A stretch of 64,000 nt of DNA, from positions 1 to 64,000 of the forward strand of contig DXFM01000029.1 in NCBI GenBank assembly GCA_019114465.1. The letters run 5' to 3'. The notes below the pieces were generated by a model. The model saw only the letters and a list, made by a program, of their open reading frames with translations, made no database searches and was not told the DNA's origin. Positions 52,685 to 61,888 of the stretch are shown piece after piece. The position numbers and the translations under genes are program-made. This DNA comes from Candidatus Lachnoclostridium avicola (GTDB taxonomy: Bacteria > Bacillota > Clostridia > Lachnospirales > Lachnospiraceae). How positions within the stretch are numbered: position 1 is the stretch's first letter; each line of letters opens with the position of its first letter.

Positions 52685-52785
52685 GTATAATGTGAGCACT
52701 TGATGAGGTATTTTACGAATCTAGTGCGAACTTACACCTGGGCACTTGGCGAGGTCTTTCACGAGCCTAGTGGCCACGGTATAAT
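52685..52785 (+). ncRNA. Two covarying hairpins flanked by repeated TATAAT segments
   Basis: Hairpin 1 pairs GCACTTGAT (52696-52704) with ATCTAGTGC (52719-52727); hairpin 2 pairs GCACTTGGC (52742-52750) with GCCTAGTGG (52765-52773, outermost pair unformed). Both have 14-base loops of form GAGGTnTTTnACGA and the same T-T mismatch. Two base pairs changed from A-T/T-A to G-C/C-G with compensation on both arms. TATAATGTGAG (52685) and TATAATATGAG (52780) bracket the unit about 95 bp apart. I do not recognise the element; a structured leader or repeat of the downstream gene is likely. Confidence 0.45.
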
Positions 52786-52852
52786 ATGAGCGCTTAACAT
52801 CCTAAAATCACCACTGACCCTGTCCAAACATTCAGGAGAAAGGAACTTTGCC

Positions 52853-53473
52853 ATGCGCTACAATCCCCCTTATTTTGATTTTGAGATCTGCGGAGTTAAG
52901 AGAAAACTCCCCTTTGTAAAAATTAAAGATGATATGGCTCTCGCCAGCTTCTGCATCGTCTCCGACACCGAGCTGGTGCAAGCGGTGGCCCCGGAGCTGG
53001 TAAAACGCCTGCCGGAAGTGGACGTGCTCCTCACCGCCGAAGCCAAGGGCATCATCCTCACCTACGAGATCAGCCGCCTCCTGGGCATGAAGGACTTCGT
53101 CCTGGCCCGCAAGCACAACAAACCTTATATGCAGAACGTACTGGAAGCCAACGTCTACTCCATCACCACCCAGGCCAAGCAGACCCTGTATCTGGACGGC
53201 TGCGACGTGGAAAAGCTTTGCGGAAAACGGGTGGCTATTATCGACGACGTGATCGCCACCGGCGATTCTCTGGCCGCTCTGGAAAAACTGGCGGAACTGG
53301 CAGGCGCCACTGTAGTCGCCCGGGCTGCCGTTCTGGCGGAGCTGGATTCCGTCTACCGGGATGACATCATCTATCTGAAAGAACACTATGTATTTACCCC
53401 CAATCCCGACGGCACCTTCACTCCCATCAAGTGTGAGGAAAAGAAGCGCCGCAGAGAGGCGGGAGAAAATTAA
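52853..53473 (+). CDS. Phosphoribosyltransferase family protein
   Basis: The 206-residue protein carries the PRPP-binding loop VAIIDDVIATGDSLAAL (about residue 125) and an upstream LARKHNKPYM segment, resembling adenine or xanthine phosphoribosyltransferases. The base it uses is not evident. The ATG at 52853 follows AAAGGA. It is monocistronic, with the tandem hairpins in front and a bidirectional terminator behind. Confidence 0.85.
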   Translation: MRYNPPYFDFEICGVKRKLPFVKIKDDMALASFCIVSDTELVQAVAPELVKRLPEVDVLLTAEAKGIILTYEISRLLGMKDFVLARKHNKPYMQNVLEANVYSITTQAKQTLYLDGCDVEKLCGKRVAIIDDVIATGDSLAALEKLAELAGATVVARAAVLAELDSVYRDDIIYLKEHYVFTPNPDGTFTPIKCEEKKRRREAGEN

Positions 53474-53540
53474 AAAATCCGCAGGCGGTTTCCTGCGGGG
53501 AAGGCTGATCCCTTCCTCCTGGAAACTCCTGCGGATTTTT
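53474..53540. terminator. Bidirectional terminator
   Basis: AAAATCCGCAGG (about 53474-53485) pairs with CCTGCGGATTTT (about 53528-53539), with an internal hairpin. T or A runs on both sides serve the phosphoribosyltransferase gene and the convergent greA. Confidence 0.75.
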
Positions 53541-54042
53541 AATACTTCCGGATCTGATCCGATCCATCGTCTGCCGTCTTGTCGATGGATTTGATCACCA
53601 CGTAATATCCGGCCCGGTCGTTGACCTTCACGTACACCCGGTCCCCTGCTTTGTGGCCCAGCACCGCCCTTCCCAGGGGAGATTCGTTGCTGATCTTGTT
53701 GTCCAGGGAATTCCCCCGGACCGTGGTCACAATCTTATAGGTCTCTGTCTCGTCATCGTCCTCAAAATACAACTCCACCCGGTTGTTGATTCCCACCTCG
53801 TCCGCTTTGGACTTGTCTGAAATCACCTTTGCCGTGCGGATCATTCTCTCCAGATACCGAATCCGGCTCTCATTCTGATTCTTGTCCCGCTTCGCTGCAT
53901 GATACTCAAAATTTTCACTGAGATCCCCGTGGGCTCTCGCCTCCTTCACCGCCTCAATGGCTTCTTTTCTCACCACCAGCTTCCGGTAGTCGATCTCCTC
54001 CTGGATCTTCTTAATATCATTTTCTGTCAGTTCATCATACAT
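53539..54042 (-). CDS. greA: Transcription elongation factor GreA
   Basis: GreA makes RNA polymerase cleave and restart backtracked RNA. The 167-residue protein has the N-terminal coiled coil with the acidic tip (ARAHGDLSENFEYHAAKRDK, including D and E that enter the polymerase channel) and the C-terminal FKBP-like domain (ISNESPLGRAVLGHKAGD). Length fits. Its stop lies inside the bidirectional terminator. Confidence 0.94.
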   Translation of the reverse strand: MYDELTENDIKKIQEEIDYRKLVVRKEAIEAVKEARAHGDLSENFEYHAAKRDKNQNESRIRYLERMIRTAKVISDKSKADEVGINNRVELYFEDDDETETYKIVTTVRGNSLDNKISNESPLGRAVLGHKAGDRVYVKVNDRAGYYVVIKSIDKTADDGSDQIRKY

Positions 54043-54065
54043 ATTCTGTCAAACTCCTTTCACCT

Positions 54066-54596
54066 TCAGTCCGGCCGCCTCCCGGGTCCTTTCCCTGCCC
54101 GCGCCCGCAGCCGGAAAACCGCCGTGCCGATGAGGATTCCGCTGAGAGCGCCGAACAGCACGTCCGTGGGGTAATGCACGCCCACATACAGCCTGGAAAA
54201 GGCGATCAGCGCCGCCAGCACCAGGGCCGGCCAGCCGGTTCGGGGATGATTCAGAAAAATCACTGTGGCCGCCGCGAAGGACGACGCGGAATGCCCTGAC
54301 GGAAAGGACCAGTCCGGCTGTTTTTCAATCAGCAGCGCCAATCCCCCGACCACCTCATAGGGTCTCACCCGGGCGATGAAATTTTTCAGGATCAGATTAT
54401 TGATCAGCAGAGAACCCAGAAGCGCTGCCAGCACCTGCAGTCCCGTCATTCTCGTCCGTTTAAACACGAAGAAAACGGCAGCCATCGCAATCCAGATGAA
54501 TGCCGTATCTCCCAGGTGGGTAATAAACTCCATGACAGGAGTCAGAGCTGCGCTGCGCAGGTTCTCCTGTATCCAGAGCAGAATATTTCCTTCCAT
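54066..54596 (-). CDS. PAP2-family membrane phosphatase
   Basis: The 176-residue protein has about five membrane segments and the three phosphatase motifs KNFIARVRP, PSGHSASSF and SRLYVGVHYPTDV. Substrates in relatives are undecaprenyl or phosphatidyl phosphates. The start at 54596 follows GAGAGGTG; an ATG at 54620 would lie inside the upstream gene. It is 10 bp after the secreted-protein gene, so they are cotranscribed. Confidence 0.9.
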   Translation of the reverse strand: MEGNILLWIQENLRSAALTPVMEFITHLGDTAFIWIAMAAVFFVFKRTRMTGLQVLAALLGSLLINNLILKNFIARVRPYEVVGGLALLIEKQPDWSFPSGHSASSFAAATVIFLNHPRTGWPALVLAALIAFSRLYVGVHYPTDVLFGALSGILIGTAVFRLRARAGKGPGRRPD

Positions 54597-54606
54597 CCCG
54601 CACCTC

Positions 54607-55260
54607 TCACTGAAATTCAAAATATTTGCTTATGTTTTTCCGGTAATCCTCCGTCATCAGGCGGATCATCTCCCGCTCTCCCGGCCCGTATCCGGCCAGA
54701 GAAGCATTCTCCGGCGTTCCGCTGATATAGTAATGCCCCCGGCACCAGCCCAGTTCTTTCTTGGAATCAATGGCCGCCGTAATCTTCTTTTTCTCTTCCA
54801 GGCTTCCCACCCGGTGCACCTCAAAGATCTCCCTGGGCTGGGCTGCCGACGGATAAAAATACACTCTCAGACAGTCGTCGGTCTGACTGATATAAAAATT
54901 CCCCTCCCAGCTCTCCGGGAGAGTGATGAGATAATCGTCTGTGCCGATCACATTGCCCCCGTAGGGAACAATGATCTGCTGCACCTGGCCGTCCTCCACC
55001 CAGGCTCCGTCCTCATTTACCTCATAGCCGCTGCCGATCACATCATCGGACACCAGATATCCTTCTTTATCAAAATAATAGCATTCCGCCAGGCAGTCCC
55101 CGTCCCCGTCCAGCCATTTCCAGGTACTCCGGGGATAAGATCCGTCTTCCTCCTGCCACCACCATCCGCTTTTATCCCGGACCCAGTGGCCCGCATAGGA
55201 GGGAAATGAGATCAGTACCGACAGCGCCAGTCCGGCTGCCAGTCCTGTAAAAATCCTCAT
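54607..55260 (-). CDS. Secreted protein with Trp-rich cell-wall-binding-like module
   Basis: The 217-residue protein has a signal peptide (residues 1-23, cleavage near SYA-GH), then a module (about 24-95: SGWWWQEEDGSYPRSTWKWL, ECYYFDKEGYLV, NEDGAWVEDGQVQ) nearly parallel to the N-terminus of the metallo-hydrolase at 32906, then about 120 residues of unknown fold with an alpha/beta look. The module resembles choline-binding-type wall repeats. Function is unknown; it is upstream of the PAP2 gene. Confidence 0.75.
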   Translation of the reverse strand: MRIFTGLAAGLALSVLISFPSYAGHWVRDKSGWWWQEEDGSYPRSTWKWLDGDGDCLAECYYFDKEGYLVSDDVIGSGYEVNEDGAWVEDGQVQQIIVPYGGNVIGTDDYLITLPESWEGNFYISQTDDCLRVYFYPSAAQPREIFEVHRVGSLEEKKKITAAIDSKKELGWCRGHYYISGTPENASLAGYGPGEREMIRLMTEDYRKNISKYFEFQ

Positions 55261-55424
55261 AGGCCTTCTCCTCCTGCTTGAGTGAATCTGTTTCTATATA
55301 TCATACCATGAAGCCGGGAAAAAGAAAACTGCACCACTTCTTAAGAATTTTTTAAAATAATCCGTTCTCCCGCCGCCCTATAGCCGCATAAGATTTTTCG
55401 TATGAGCAAAATGTAAATATCTGT

Positions 55425-55453
55425 TTTACTTCTTGTGGGAAAAGAAGTATAAT
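55425..55453 (+). promoter_or_regulatory. Putative pckA promoter
   Basis: TTTACT (55425-55430), 17 bp, TATAAT (55448-55453), 57 bp upstream of pckA. Confidence 0.65.
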
Positions 55454-55510
55454 GTTGAATGATGGAAAGGAAAGCCTTCCTTACCAAAAATATAACAGGA
55501 GGACAAAAAC

Positions 55511-57100
55511 ATGGAAACCTATGGATTAGAAAAACTTGGCATTACCAATACCGGCAAAATCTACCGCAATCTGGAAGTCGCCCGCCTGGTAGAGGAATCT
55601 TTAAAGCGGGGAGAGGGTATTCTGATGAATACAGGCGCCCTTGCCGTAACGACCGGAAAATATACGGGCCGTTCTCCTAAGGACAAATTTATCGTAGATA
55701 CCACTGACGTTCATGACAAAATCGCATGGGGCAGCGTAAATGTGGCTATTTCTGAGGACAAGTACCAGAACATCAAGAACAAGATGTTCGCATATCTCCA
55801 GCAGAAAGATCTGTTTATCTTCGACGGCTTCGCAGGCGCGGATGAAAAATATACGAGAAAATTCCGTGTGATCAATGAGCTGGCCTGCCAGAACCTGTTT
55901 ATTCACCAGCTTCTGATCCGTCCCACCGCAGAACAGCTGGAAAACTACGGAGACGCTGACTTTACTCTGGTAGTAGCCCCCGGCTTCCACTGCGTTCCCG
56001 AGCTGGACGGAACCAACTCCGAGGCCGCAATCATTGTAAACTTCTCTGAGAAGATGGTTCTCATCGCCGGATCCAGATACTCCGGAGAGATCAAGAAATC
56101 CGTATTCTCTGTTATGAACTACTTAATGCCGGTGGAGGAGAACGTGCTGCCCATGCACTGCTCCGCCAACATGGATCCGGAAACCCACGAGACCGCCGTA
56201 TTCTTCGGCCTGTCCGGAACCGGAAAGACTACCCTCTCCGCAGATCCTGCCCGCAAGCTGATCGGCGACGACGAGCACGGCTGGTCTGAGGACGGCGTGT
56301 TCAACTTCGAGGGCGGCTGCTACGCGAAATGTATCAACCTGAGCGCAGAGAATGAGCCTGACATCTACAACGCCATCCGCTTCGGAAGCCAGGTGGAGAA
56401 CGTGGTTGTGGATCCGGAGACCAGAGTTCCCGATTACGATGACGGATCCCTGACGGAGAACACCCGTGTGGGCTATCCCATCGACTATATCAACAACGCG
56501 CAGATCCCCGGCAAGGGAGGCATTCCCAAAGTCGTGATCTTCCTGACCGCAGACGCGTTCGGCGTTCTTCCGCCCATCTCCAGACTGGACGAGAATGCCG
56601 CCATGTATCACTTTGTAACCGGCTTTACCTCCAAGCTGGCCGGAACGGAGAGAGGAATCCAGGAGCCTCAGCCCACCTTCTCCACCCTGTTCGGCGAGCC
56701 CTTTATGCCTCTGGATCCGTCTGTATACGCAAAGATGCTGGGTGATAAGATCGAGAAATACGGCACAAAGGTATATCTGGTGAACACCGGATGGTCCGGC
56801 GGCCCCTACGGAGTGGGAAGCCGTATGAAGCTCTCTTACACCAGAGCCATGATCACCGCCGCCTTAAACGGCAGCTTCGACAACGTGGAGTACAAGCACG
56901 ATGAGATCTTCAACGTGGATGTTCCCCAGAGCTGTCCCGGCGTACCGGCAGAGATCATGAATCCGAGGGATACCTGGGCGGACAAGGCTGCCTATGATGA
57001 GTCCGCAAAGAAGCTGGCAAAGATGTTTGCCGACAACTTCGCGAAGAAATATCCCAACATGCCCAAGGAGATCGCCGAGGCTGGTCCGAAGGCAGAATAA
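55511..57100 (+). CDS. pckA: Phosphoenolpyruvate carboxykinase (ATP)
   Basis: The enzyme interconverts oxaloacetate and PEP with ATP/ADP; in gut anaerobes it often runs toward CO2 fixation in mixed-acid fermentation. The 529-residue protein shows [10 protein letters not shown], the metal-binding MHCSANMD region, the P-loop [11 protein letters not shown] and the ENxxVxxE-like segment near [14 protein letters not shown]. The ATG at 55511 follows AGGAGG. It has its own promoter and terminator. Confidence 0.96.
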   Translation: METYGLEKLGITNTGKIYRNLEVARLVEESLKRGEGILMNTGALAVTTGKYTGRSPKDKFIVDTTDVHDKIAWGSVNVAISEDKYQNIKNKMFAYLQQKDLFIFDGFAGADEKYTRKFRVINELACQNLFIHQLLIRPTAEQLENYGDADFTLVVAPGFHCVPELDGTNSEAAIIVNFSEKMVLIAGSRYSGEIKKSVFSVMNYLMPVEENVLPMHCSANMDPETHETAVFFGLSGTGKTTLSADPARKLIGDDEHGWSEDGVFNFEGGCYAKCINLSAENEPDIYNAIRFGSQVENVVVDPETRVPDYDDGSLTENTRVGYPIDYINNAQIPGKGGIPKVVIFLTADAFGVLPPISRLDENAAMYHFVTGFTSKLAGTERGIQEPQPTFSTLFGEPFMPLDPSVYAKMLGDKIEKYGTKVYLVNTGWSGGPYGVGSRMKLSYTRAMITAALNGSFDNVEYKHDEIFNVDVPQSCPGVPAEIMNPRDTWADKAAYDESAKKLAKMFADNFAKKYPNMPKEIAEAGPKAE

Positions 57101-57121
57101 TTTCATCCCGGATAGAAACGC

Positions 57122-57152
57122 AAAAGAGCTGGCATCGCGGCCAGCTCTTTTT
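57122..57152 (+). terminator. pckA terminator
   Basis: AAAAGAGCTGGC (57122-57133), 6-base loop, GCCAGCTCTTTTT (57140-57152). Confidence 0.85.
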
Positions 57153-57223
57153 GCTGCTGTCATTTGGACAGCCCTGTTCTGTTTTCCAAAATATCTGTTC
57201 TCCTGTCAGGCCTTCCCTTTCCG

Positions 57224-58426
57224 TCAGTCTTTCAGAGATTCCACAATCTCCCCGCACATCTTCTGAAGGGTCTCCATCTGCTCCTTCTTCAGAGAAGACT
57301 TGAGGGTCACACACGTCTCCAGAATCTCCATTCCCTTCAGGGCAGACACTTTCTCTCTCATGATTTTTCCCGCCTGGGGAGCCCAGGAACCGTTTTCAAT
57401 AATGGAAACTTTCCGGTTCTGCAGGTTTAACGCCTTCATATCCTCCAGCAGATTTGCCATGGGAGAATACAGCCCGTTGTTGTATGTAGGCGCCGCCAGC
57501 ACCAGATTGCTGCACCGGAAGATCTCACTGATCAGGAAAGATACATGGGTCCTGGACACATCGTAGACCGCCACGTTCTTAACCCCGGCCTCCGCCAGCA
57601 TGGACGCCAGAATCTCTGCCGCCTCCGCCGTGTTGCCATACATGGATCCGTAGAAAATGGCCACAGCCTTCTCCTCCGCCTCGTAGCGGCTCCACTTGTC
57701 ATGCTTCTCCAGCAGCTGGGGAATGTCCTTCTTCCAGATCTGGCCGTGAAGGGGGCAGATCATGGCAATGTCCAGGCCGGCTGCTTTCTTTAACACCGCC
57801 TGCACCTGAGGACCGTATTTTCCCACAATATTGGAAAAGTACCTTCTCATCTCCGCCAGGTCCGCAAAGGGGCAGTCCTGCTCATCGTTAAACAGGGCGT
57901 CCACCGCGCCGAAGCTTCCAAAAGCGTCGGCGGAAAACAGGATCTTTTCCGTCTGCTCGTAGGCCATCATCACTTCCGGCCAGTGAACCATGGGCGCAAA
58001 CACAAACTGGAGCTTGTGGGCTCCCAGATCCAGCACGTCCCCTTCCTTCACCGTCACCGTGCGGTCCGCCAGGTCCATATCATAAAACTGTTCGATCATC
58101 TGAAACGTCTTCGCGTTTCCCACCACCTTCGCGCCGGGATACAGACGCATCAGCGTCTCAATGTTGGCACAGTGATCCGGCTCCATATGGTTGACCACAA
58201 TGTAGTCCAGATCTCTTCCGTTCAGCGTTCTCTTCACATTCTCCAGAAATTGCTGAGTTACCTCAGAGTCTGCCGTATCCAGCACTGCCGTCTTCTCATC
58301 CAGGATCACATAGGAGTTGTAGGAAACTCCGCGGTCCACAGGAAACATATTCTCAAACAGAGCAATTCTTCTGTCATTGGCCCCGATCCAGATGATACTG
58401 TCCGTGATTTTTCTTGTATTCTGCAT
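57224..58426 (-). CDS. fprA: Flavodiiron protein FprA (O2/NO reductase)
   Basis: The 400-residue protein has an N-terminal metallo-beta-lactamase-like diiron domain (HMEPDHCANIE carrying the HxExD ligands, with further ligands in VHWPEVM, SADAFG and CPLHGQ) and a C-terminal flavodoxin domain (FYGSMYGNTAEAAE). It reduces O2 to water or NO to N2O and protects anaerobes. The start at 58426 follows AAGGAAGGTGG; the longer frame is rejected. A promoter and a DtxR/IdeR-like box upstream suggest metal-dependent control. Confidence 0.95.
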   Translation of the reverse strand: MQNTRKITDSIIWIGANDRRIALFENMFPVDRGVSYNSYVILDEKTAVLDTADSEVTQQFLENVKRTLNGRDLDYIVVNHMEPDHCANIETLMRLYPGAKVVGNAKTFQMIEQFYDMDLADRTVTVKEGDVLDLGAHKLQFVFAPMVHWPEVMMAYEQTEKILFSADAFGSFGAVDALFNDEQDCPFADLAEMRRYFSNIVGKYGPQVQAVLKKAAGLDIAMICPLHGQIWKKDIPQLLEKHDKWSRYEAEEKAVAIFYGSMYGNTAEAAEILASMLAEAGVKNVAVYDVSRTHVSFLISEIFRCSNLVLAAPTYNNGLYSPMANLLEDMKALNLQNRKVSIIENGSWAPQAGKIMREKVSALKGMEILETCVTLKSSLKKEQMETLQKMCGEIVESLKD

Positions 58427-58496
58427 GCAATCCACCTTCCTTAATCTTATGGTTCCGCCTGTCTTTCGCAAAAGCCCGCCCGTGGCTCCCGCTTTC

Positions 58497-58562
58497 AATT
58501 AGTTTAGGCTAACTTTCTTTCTTTCCACCTAAGACTATACCATCAGCCATGATCCTTGTCAA
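58497..58562 (-). promoter_or_regulatory. fprA promoter with DtxR/IdeR-like box
   Basis: On the minus strand TTGACA (58562-58557), 17 bp, TATAGT (58539-58534), inside the 3' end of the kinase gene. Just downstream, TTAGCCTAAACTAA (about 58512-58499) matches the right part of the DtxR/IdeR consensus TTAGGTTAGSCTAACCTAA with one mismatch; the left arm is poor. Its position would block transcription. Confidence 0.6.
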
Positions 58563-61176
58563 CTGTACAGGCCTTCAGGGCCCCTTCAATTTTCTCAAAC
58601 ATTTCCTGCAGGTCTATGGGCTTGCTGATATGGCCGTTCATGCCGCAGGCCAGGCTCTTTTCCACATCCTCAGAGAAGGCGTTTGCCGTCATGGCCAGAA
58701 TGGGAACCTCCATCCCGTCCCGGCGTTTCAGGGCGCGGATCTGCCTGGTGGCTTCGTAACCGTTCATCACCGGCATCTGCACATCCATAAGGATCAGGTC
58801 GTAATATCCGGGAAGAGAAGCTTCAAACCGGTCCACCGCCTCTTTTCCATTCTCCGCCGTGTCAATGAGAGCTCCCGTCGCCTCCAGCAGTCCCACGGCG
58901 ATTTCCCGGTTCAGTTCGTTGTCCTCCACAACCAGAAATCTCCTGCCTCTGAAATCCCCCGTCTGCAGTCCTTTTTCTTCCTCCGTTTCTTTCCCGCCGC
59001 CGGAAATTTCCGCCAGCAGGACGGTCAGAGCCGACTCAAACAGGGGTTTTGTGATAATGGCGCAGGCGCCCGCCTGACGGCTCTCTTCCTGAATCTCTGC
59101 GGTGTCGTAAGCGGTCATCAGCACAGCAGCCGGTTTTCTCGACGCCGCCCCTGCCCGGATCCTGCGTATGGTCTCCAGGCCGTCAATATAGGGCATCTTC
59201 CAGTCAATAAGGCAGAAATCATAGGGTTCTCCCGCTGCCTGGGCCTGTTCCGCTTTCGCCGCCGCCTCATATCCGTTGTCCGTGACATCCACCCGGACTC
59301 CCAGCTTCTTCAGCAGCAGCGCCCCGTGGGCCACTGCATCCGGGTCGTCATCCGCCACCAGGGCGGTAAGTCCCGCAAAATTTCTGTCCTTTTCCTCTTT
59401 CTGCTCCACCCGTCCAAAGGGGATTACCGCCGTAAAAGTGGTTCCCTTTCCCAGGCGGCTGGACACGGAAATATTTCCGCCCATCAATTCCGTAAACCGC
59501 TTGGAGATGGAAAGCCCCAGTCCGGTGCCGCCGTAATTCTGGCTCACTCTGGAATTTTCCTGCTCAAAAGCCTGAAAAATCTTCCCGTAATTTTCCGGGG
59601 CAATGCCGCAGCCTGTATCCGCCACCTCAAATTTCAGCCAGAGCTGCTTTTCATCCGCGTGAAGCCGGGTGACCCGAAGGGTAATCCTGCCGCCTCTGGG
59701 AGTAAATTTCAGGGCATTGGACAGCAGGTTCATAAGGATCTGGTTCAGACGCAGAGAATCCCCCTGCAGAGTCTCATCCATGTCCCCCACAAACACCACT
59801 TCAAACTCAATCCCCTTATCCTGGGCCTGGCCGTAAATCATCTCATTCAGAGACTCCATCAGCACCCGGAAATCAAAATCGGCCCGGTTGATCTCCAGCC
59901 TCCCGCTCTCAATTTTCGACATGTCCAGCACATCGTTGATAATGTTTAACAGATGTCTGGAAGATCTGCTGATTTTCCGCAGACAGTCCGCCACCTTCGT
60001 CTGATTGTCCAGGTTCTGCTGTGCCAGCATCACCATGCCGATGATTCCGTTCATGGGTGTGCGGATCTCATGGGACATGCGGGATAAAAATTCGCTCTTG
60101 GCCCGGTTTGCCTGCTCCGCCTGCACCACCGCCGTCTCCAGCTCTTTCTGATTTTTCACCATCTCCGTCTCATCTGTGAGCACGGAAATGAACTGCTCCC
60201 GCCCCTCTGCCCGGATCCGGTAGGTCTGCAGGGCAAACACCTTCTCCTCCGGGAGCGCCGGATTTCTGTAATGGAACATGGCGTTCCAGTAGGTCTCCCC
60301 GTCAGTGGAAAACAGATCCTGCACCATCTTCCGGTCTTCTTCGCTCATATAGTCAAACAGCATGGCCGGGGAAATGTTCTGGGGATCCGGCTCAAAGCCC
60401 AGAATCCGCCCCGCGTTCTCCGAGATAAAATTCCTCTCCGGATGGTCCAGCTCATTGATCATGAAAATGTGGTCGATGGTTTTTGACAATAGATCAAACA
60501 GCTGGTTCTGGTTCTGCAGCCGGTCTGTCTGCCATTTCATCAGATACCAGTACAGAAACAGCACCGCCAGCACCGCCACAAAGATCAGGCAGGAGGTGAG
60601 AATGGAGTAAAATCCGGTGCTCTTCGCCCGATCATAGAAATAATCAAATCTATCCCCTGCAAATTCCAGAATCGCCTCCAGCTGCGCGTCAAAGGCTTCA
60701 TTGACCTCCTCCAGATGAGCCGTACTGTAGGAAACGATTTCCTCCTCGCTCCGGTCCGCCGCCGCCGCATAATCCAGGAACTGATCCTGTTCCGCCTGCA
60801 TTTCCCCCATCAGCTTTCTGAGGGAATCCACCTCCGACGGATCTCCCAGATAGCACTCCTCTATAATATCCAGCCGATCCTCCGCATCCTCATAGAAAAC
60901 CTGGATCTGCTGCCTCACATCCGCCACCACCTCCGGGGTATTGATGTGGCGCAGCTGCTCAAAGCTGATCCGCACATTATCCACATCATTTCGCAGACAG
61001 CCGCCTGCGTCCATCACCTGGAAGGGATGGTTGCGGATATCCTCCAGCCTGAGCACCAGGGAACGAATGCTGAATATGATAAACAGCAGAAATCCTGCCA
61101 AAAGCACGATCAGCGTCATTCCTGATACAAAGGAAATTTTCTTATTTCTCACCAGCTGTTTCTTTTCCCTTTTCAT
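58543..61176 (-). CDS. Hybrid sensor histidine kinase with PAS and two receiver domains
   Basis: The 877-residue protein has a membrane segment at 14-37, an extracytoplasmic four-helix-bundle-like sensor (about 40-190), a second membrane segment (about 190-213), a PAS domain (about 225-345), the dimerisation/phosphoacceptor His369 in SHEIRTPMNG, an ATPase domain with NALKF, DTGCGI and GGTGLGLSI, receiver 1 with Asp658 in LIDWKMP, and receiver 2 with LMDVQMP. No separate response regulator gene is adjacent, so its output partner is elsewhere. The fprA promoter lies in its last codons. Confidence 0.94.
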   Translation of the reverse strand: MKREKKQLVRNKKISFVSGMTLIVLLAGFLLFIIFSIRSLVLRLEDIRNHPFQVMDAGGCLRNDVDNVRISFEQLRHINTPEVVADVRQQIQVFYEDAEDRLDIIEECYLGDPSEVDSLRKLMGEMQAEQDQFLDYAAAADRSEEEIVSYSTAHLEEVNEAFDAQLEAILEFAGDRFDYFYDRAKSTGFYSILTSCLIFVAVLAVLFLYWYLMKWQTDRLQNQNQLFDLLSKTIDHIFMINELDHPERNFISENAGRILGFEPDPQNISPAMLFDYMSEEDRKMVQDLFSTDGETYWNAMFHYRNPALPEEKVFALQTYRIRAEGREQFISVLTDETEMVKNQKELETAVVQAEQANRAKSEFLSRMSHEIRTPMNGIIGMVMLAQQNLDNQTKVADCLRKISRSSRHLLNIINDVLDMSKIESGRLEINRADFDFRVLMESLNEMIYGQAQDKGIEFEVVFVGDMDETLQGDSLRLNQILMNLLSNALKFTPRGGRITLRVTRLHADEKQLWLKFEVADTGCGIAPENYGKIFQAFEQENSRVSQNYGGTGLGLSISKRFTELMGGNISVSSRLGKGTTFTAVIPFGRVEQKEEKDRNFAGLTALVADDDPDAVAHGALLLKKLGVRVDVTDNGYEAAAKAEQAQAAGEPYDFCLIDWKMPYIDGLETIRRIRAGAASRKPAAVLMTAYDTAEIQEESRQAGACAIITKPLFESALTVLLAEISGGGKETEEEKGLQTGDFRGRRFLVVEDNELNREIAVGLLEATGALIDTAENGKEAVDRFEASLPGYYDLILMDVQMPVMNGYEATRQIRALKRRDGMEVPILAMTANAFSEDVEKSLACGMNGHISKPIDLQEMFEKIEGALKACTVDKDHG

Positions 61177-61270
61177 CGCTCTCCCCGCCTGTTCCTGAGA
61201 TTTTCTCTATTTTTTCATTATAGCATCGGTGCCTGGCGGACGCCACAAAAAAAGCAGGTTTCCGGCGCAG

Positions 61271-61300
61271 AAAAAGCCCGGGAGTGGGACGTCCCGGGCT
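61271..61300 (-). terminator. Terminator of the ArsR-chrA operon
   Basis: AGCCCGGGA (61275-61283) and TCCCGGGCT (61292-61300) form a 9-bp stem that ends in TTTTT on the minus strand, 25 bp after the second chrA gene. Confidence 0.8.
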
Positions 61301-61324
61301 GACAACGACAAATAACCGCTCTCT

Positions 61325-61888
61325 TTAAACTGCGTAAATAATAATTCCAAAAAGCGCTGATAAAGCAATTAACCGGATTGATGATAGATTCCTTTTCGTT
61401 CTTTTTTTCGTTACATATATAACTGCCATTAAAATAGCCGTGATGAGCAAAGAACGAAAATTAACGGAGACAGCTCCCGATATGGAAATACAATTATTTA
61501 TCGTCATATAAACGCCGGTGGCGAGTATAATCCCTATAATGCTCGGCTTGATCCCACTTAAAATCGCCTGCACATACCGATTTTTTATCAGCGCTTTCAG
61601 CAATATGGTAATCAACAATATGACAATAAAAGACGGCAAAACAACTGCTGCGGTTGCGATGATGGCGCCCAAAATGCCCGCCTGCTGGCTTCCCACATAA
61701 GTAGCCAAATTTACCATGATCGGCCCCGGAGTACTTTCGCTGACTGCAATCATATAAGTCAGCATTTCATCTGTCAGCCAGCCATAAGAACGGACAACGT
61801 CTCGAATCAATGGAATAGCCCCGTAGGCGCCGCCAAACGAAAAGCATCCTACCCGCAGAAATCCAAACAGCAACTCAAGATAGATCAT
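61325..61888 (-). CDS. Chromate transporter family protein, single-domain CHR (second of pair)
   Basis: The 187-residue membrane protein has the CHR signature: FGFLRVGCFSFGGAYGAIPL at the N-terminus and ESTPGPIMVNLATYVG in the first third, with about five to six membrane segments. Short CHR proteins work in pairs. It overlaps the first chrA gene by 4 bp. Chromate export is the known family role, but sulfate-like anions are possible. Confidence 0.9.
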   Translation of the reverse strand: MIYLELLFGFLRVGCFSFGGAYGAIPLIRDVVRSYGWLTDEMLTYMIAVSESTPGPIMVNLATYVGSQQAGILGAIIATAAVVLPSFIVILLITILLKALIKNRYVQAILSGIKPSIIGIILATGVYMTINNCISISGAVSVNFRSLLITAILMAVIYVTKKRTKRNLSSIRLIALSALFGIIIYAV

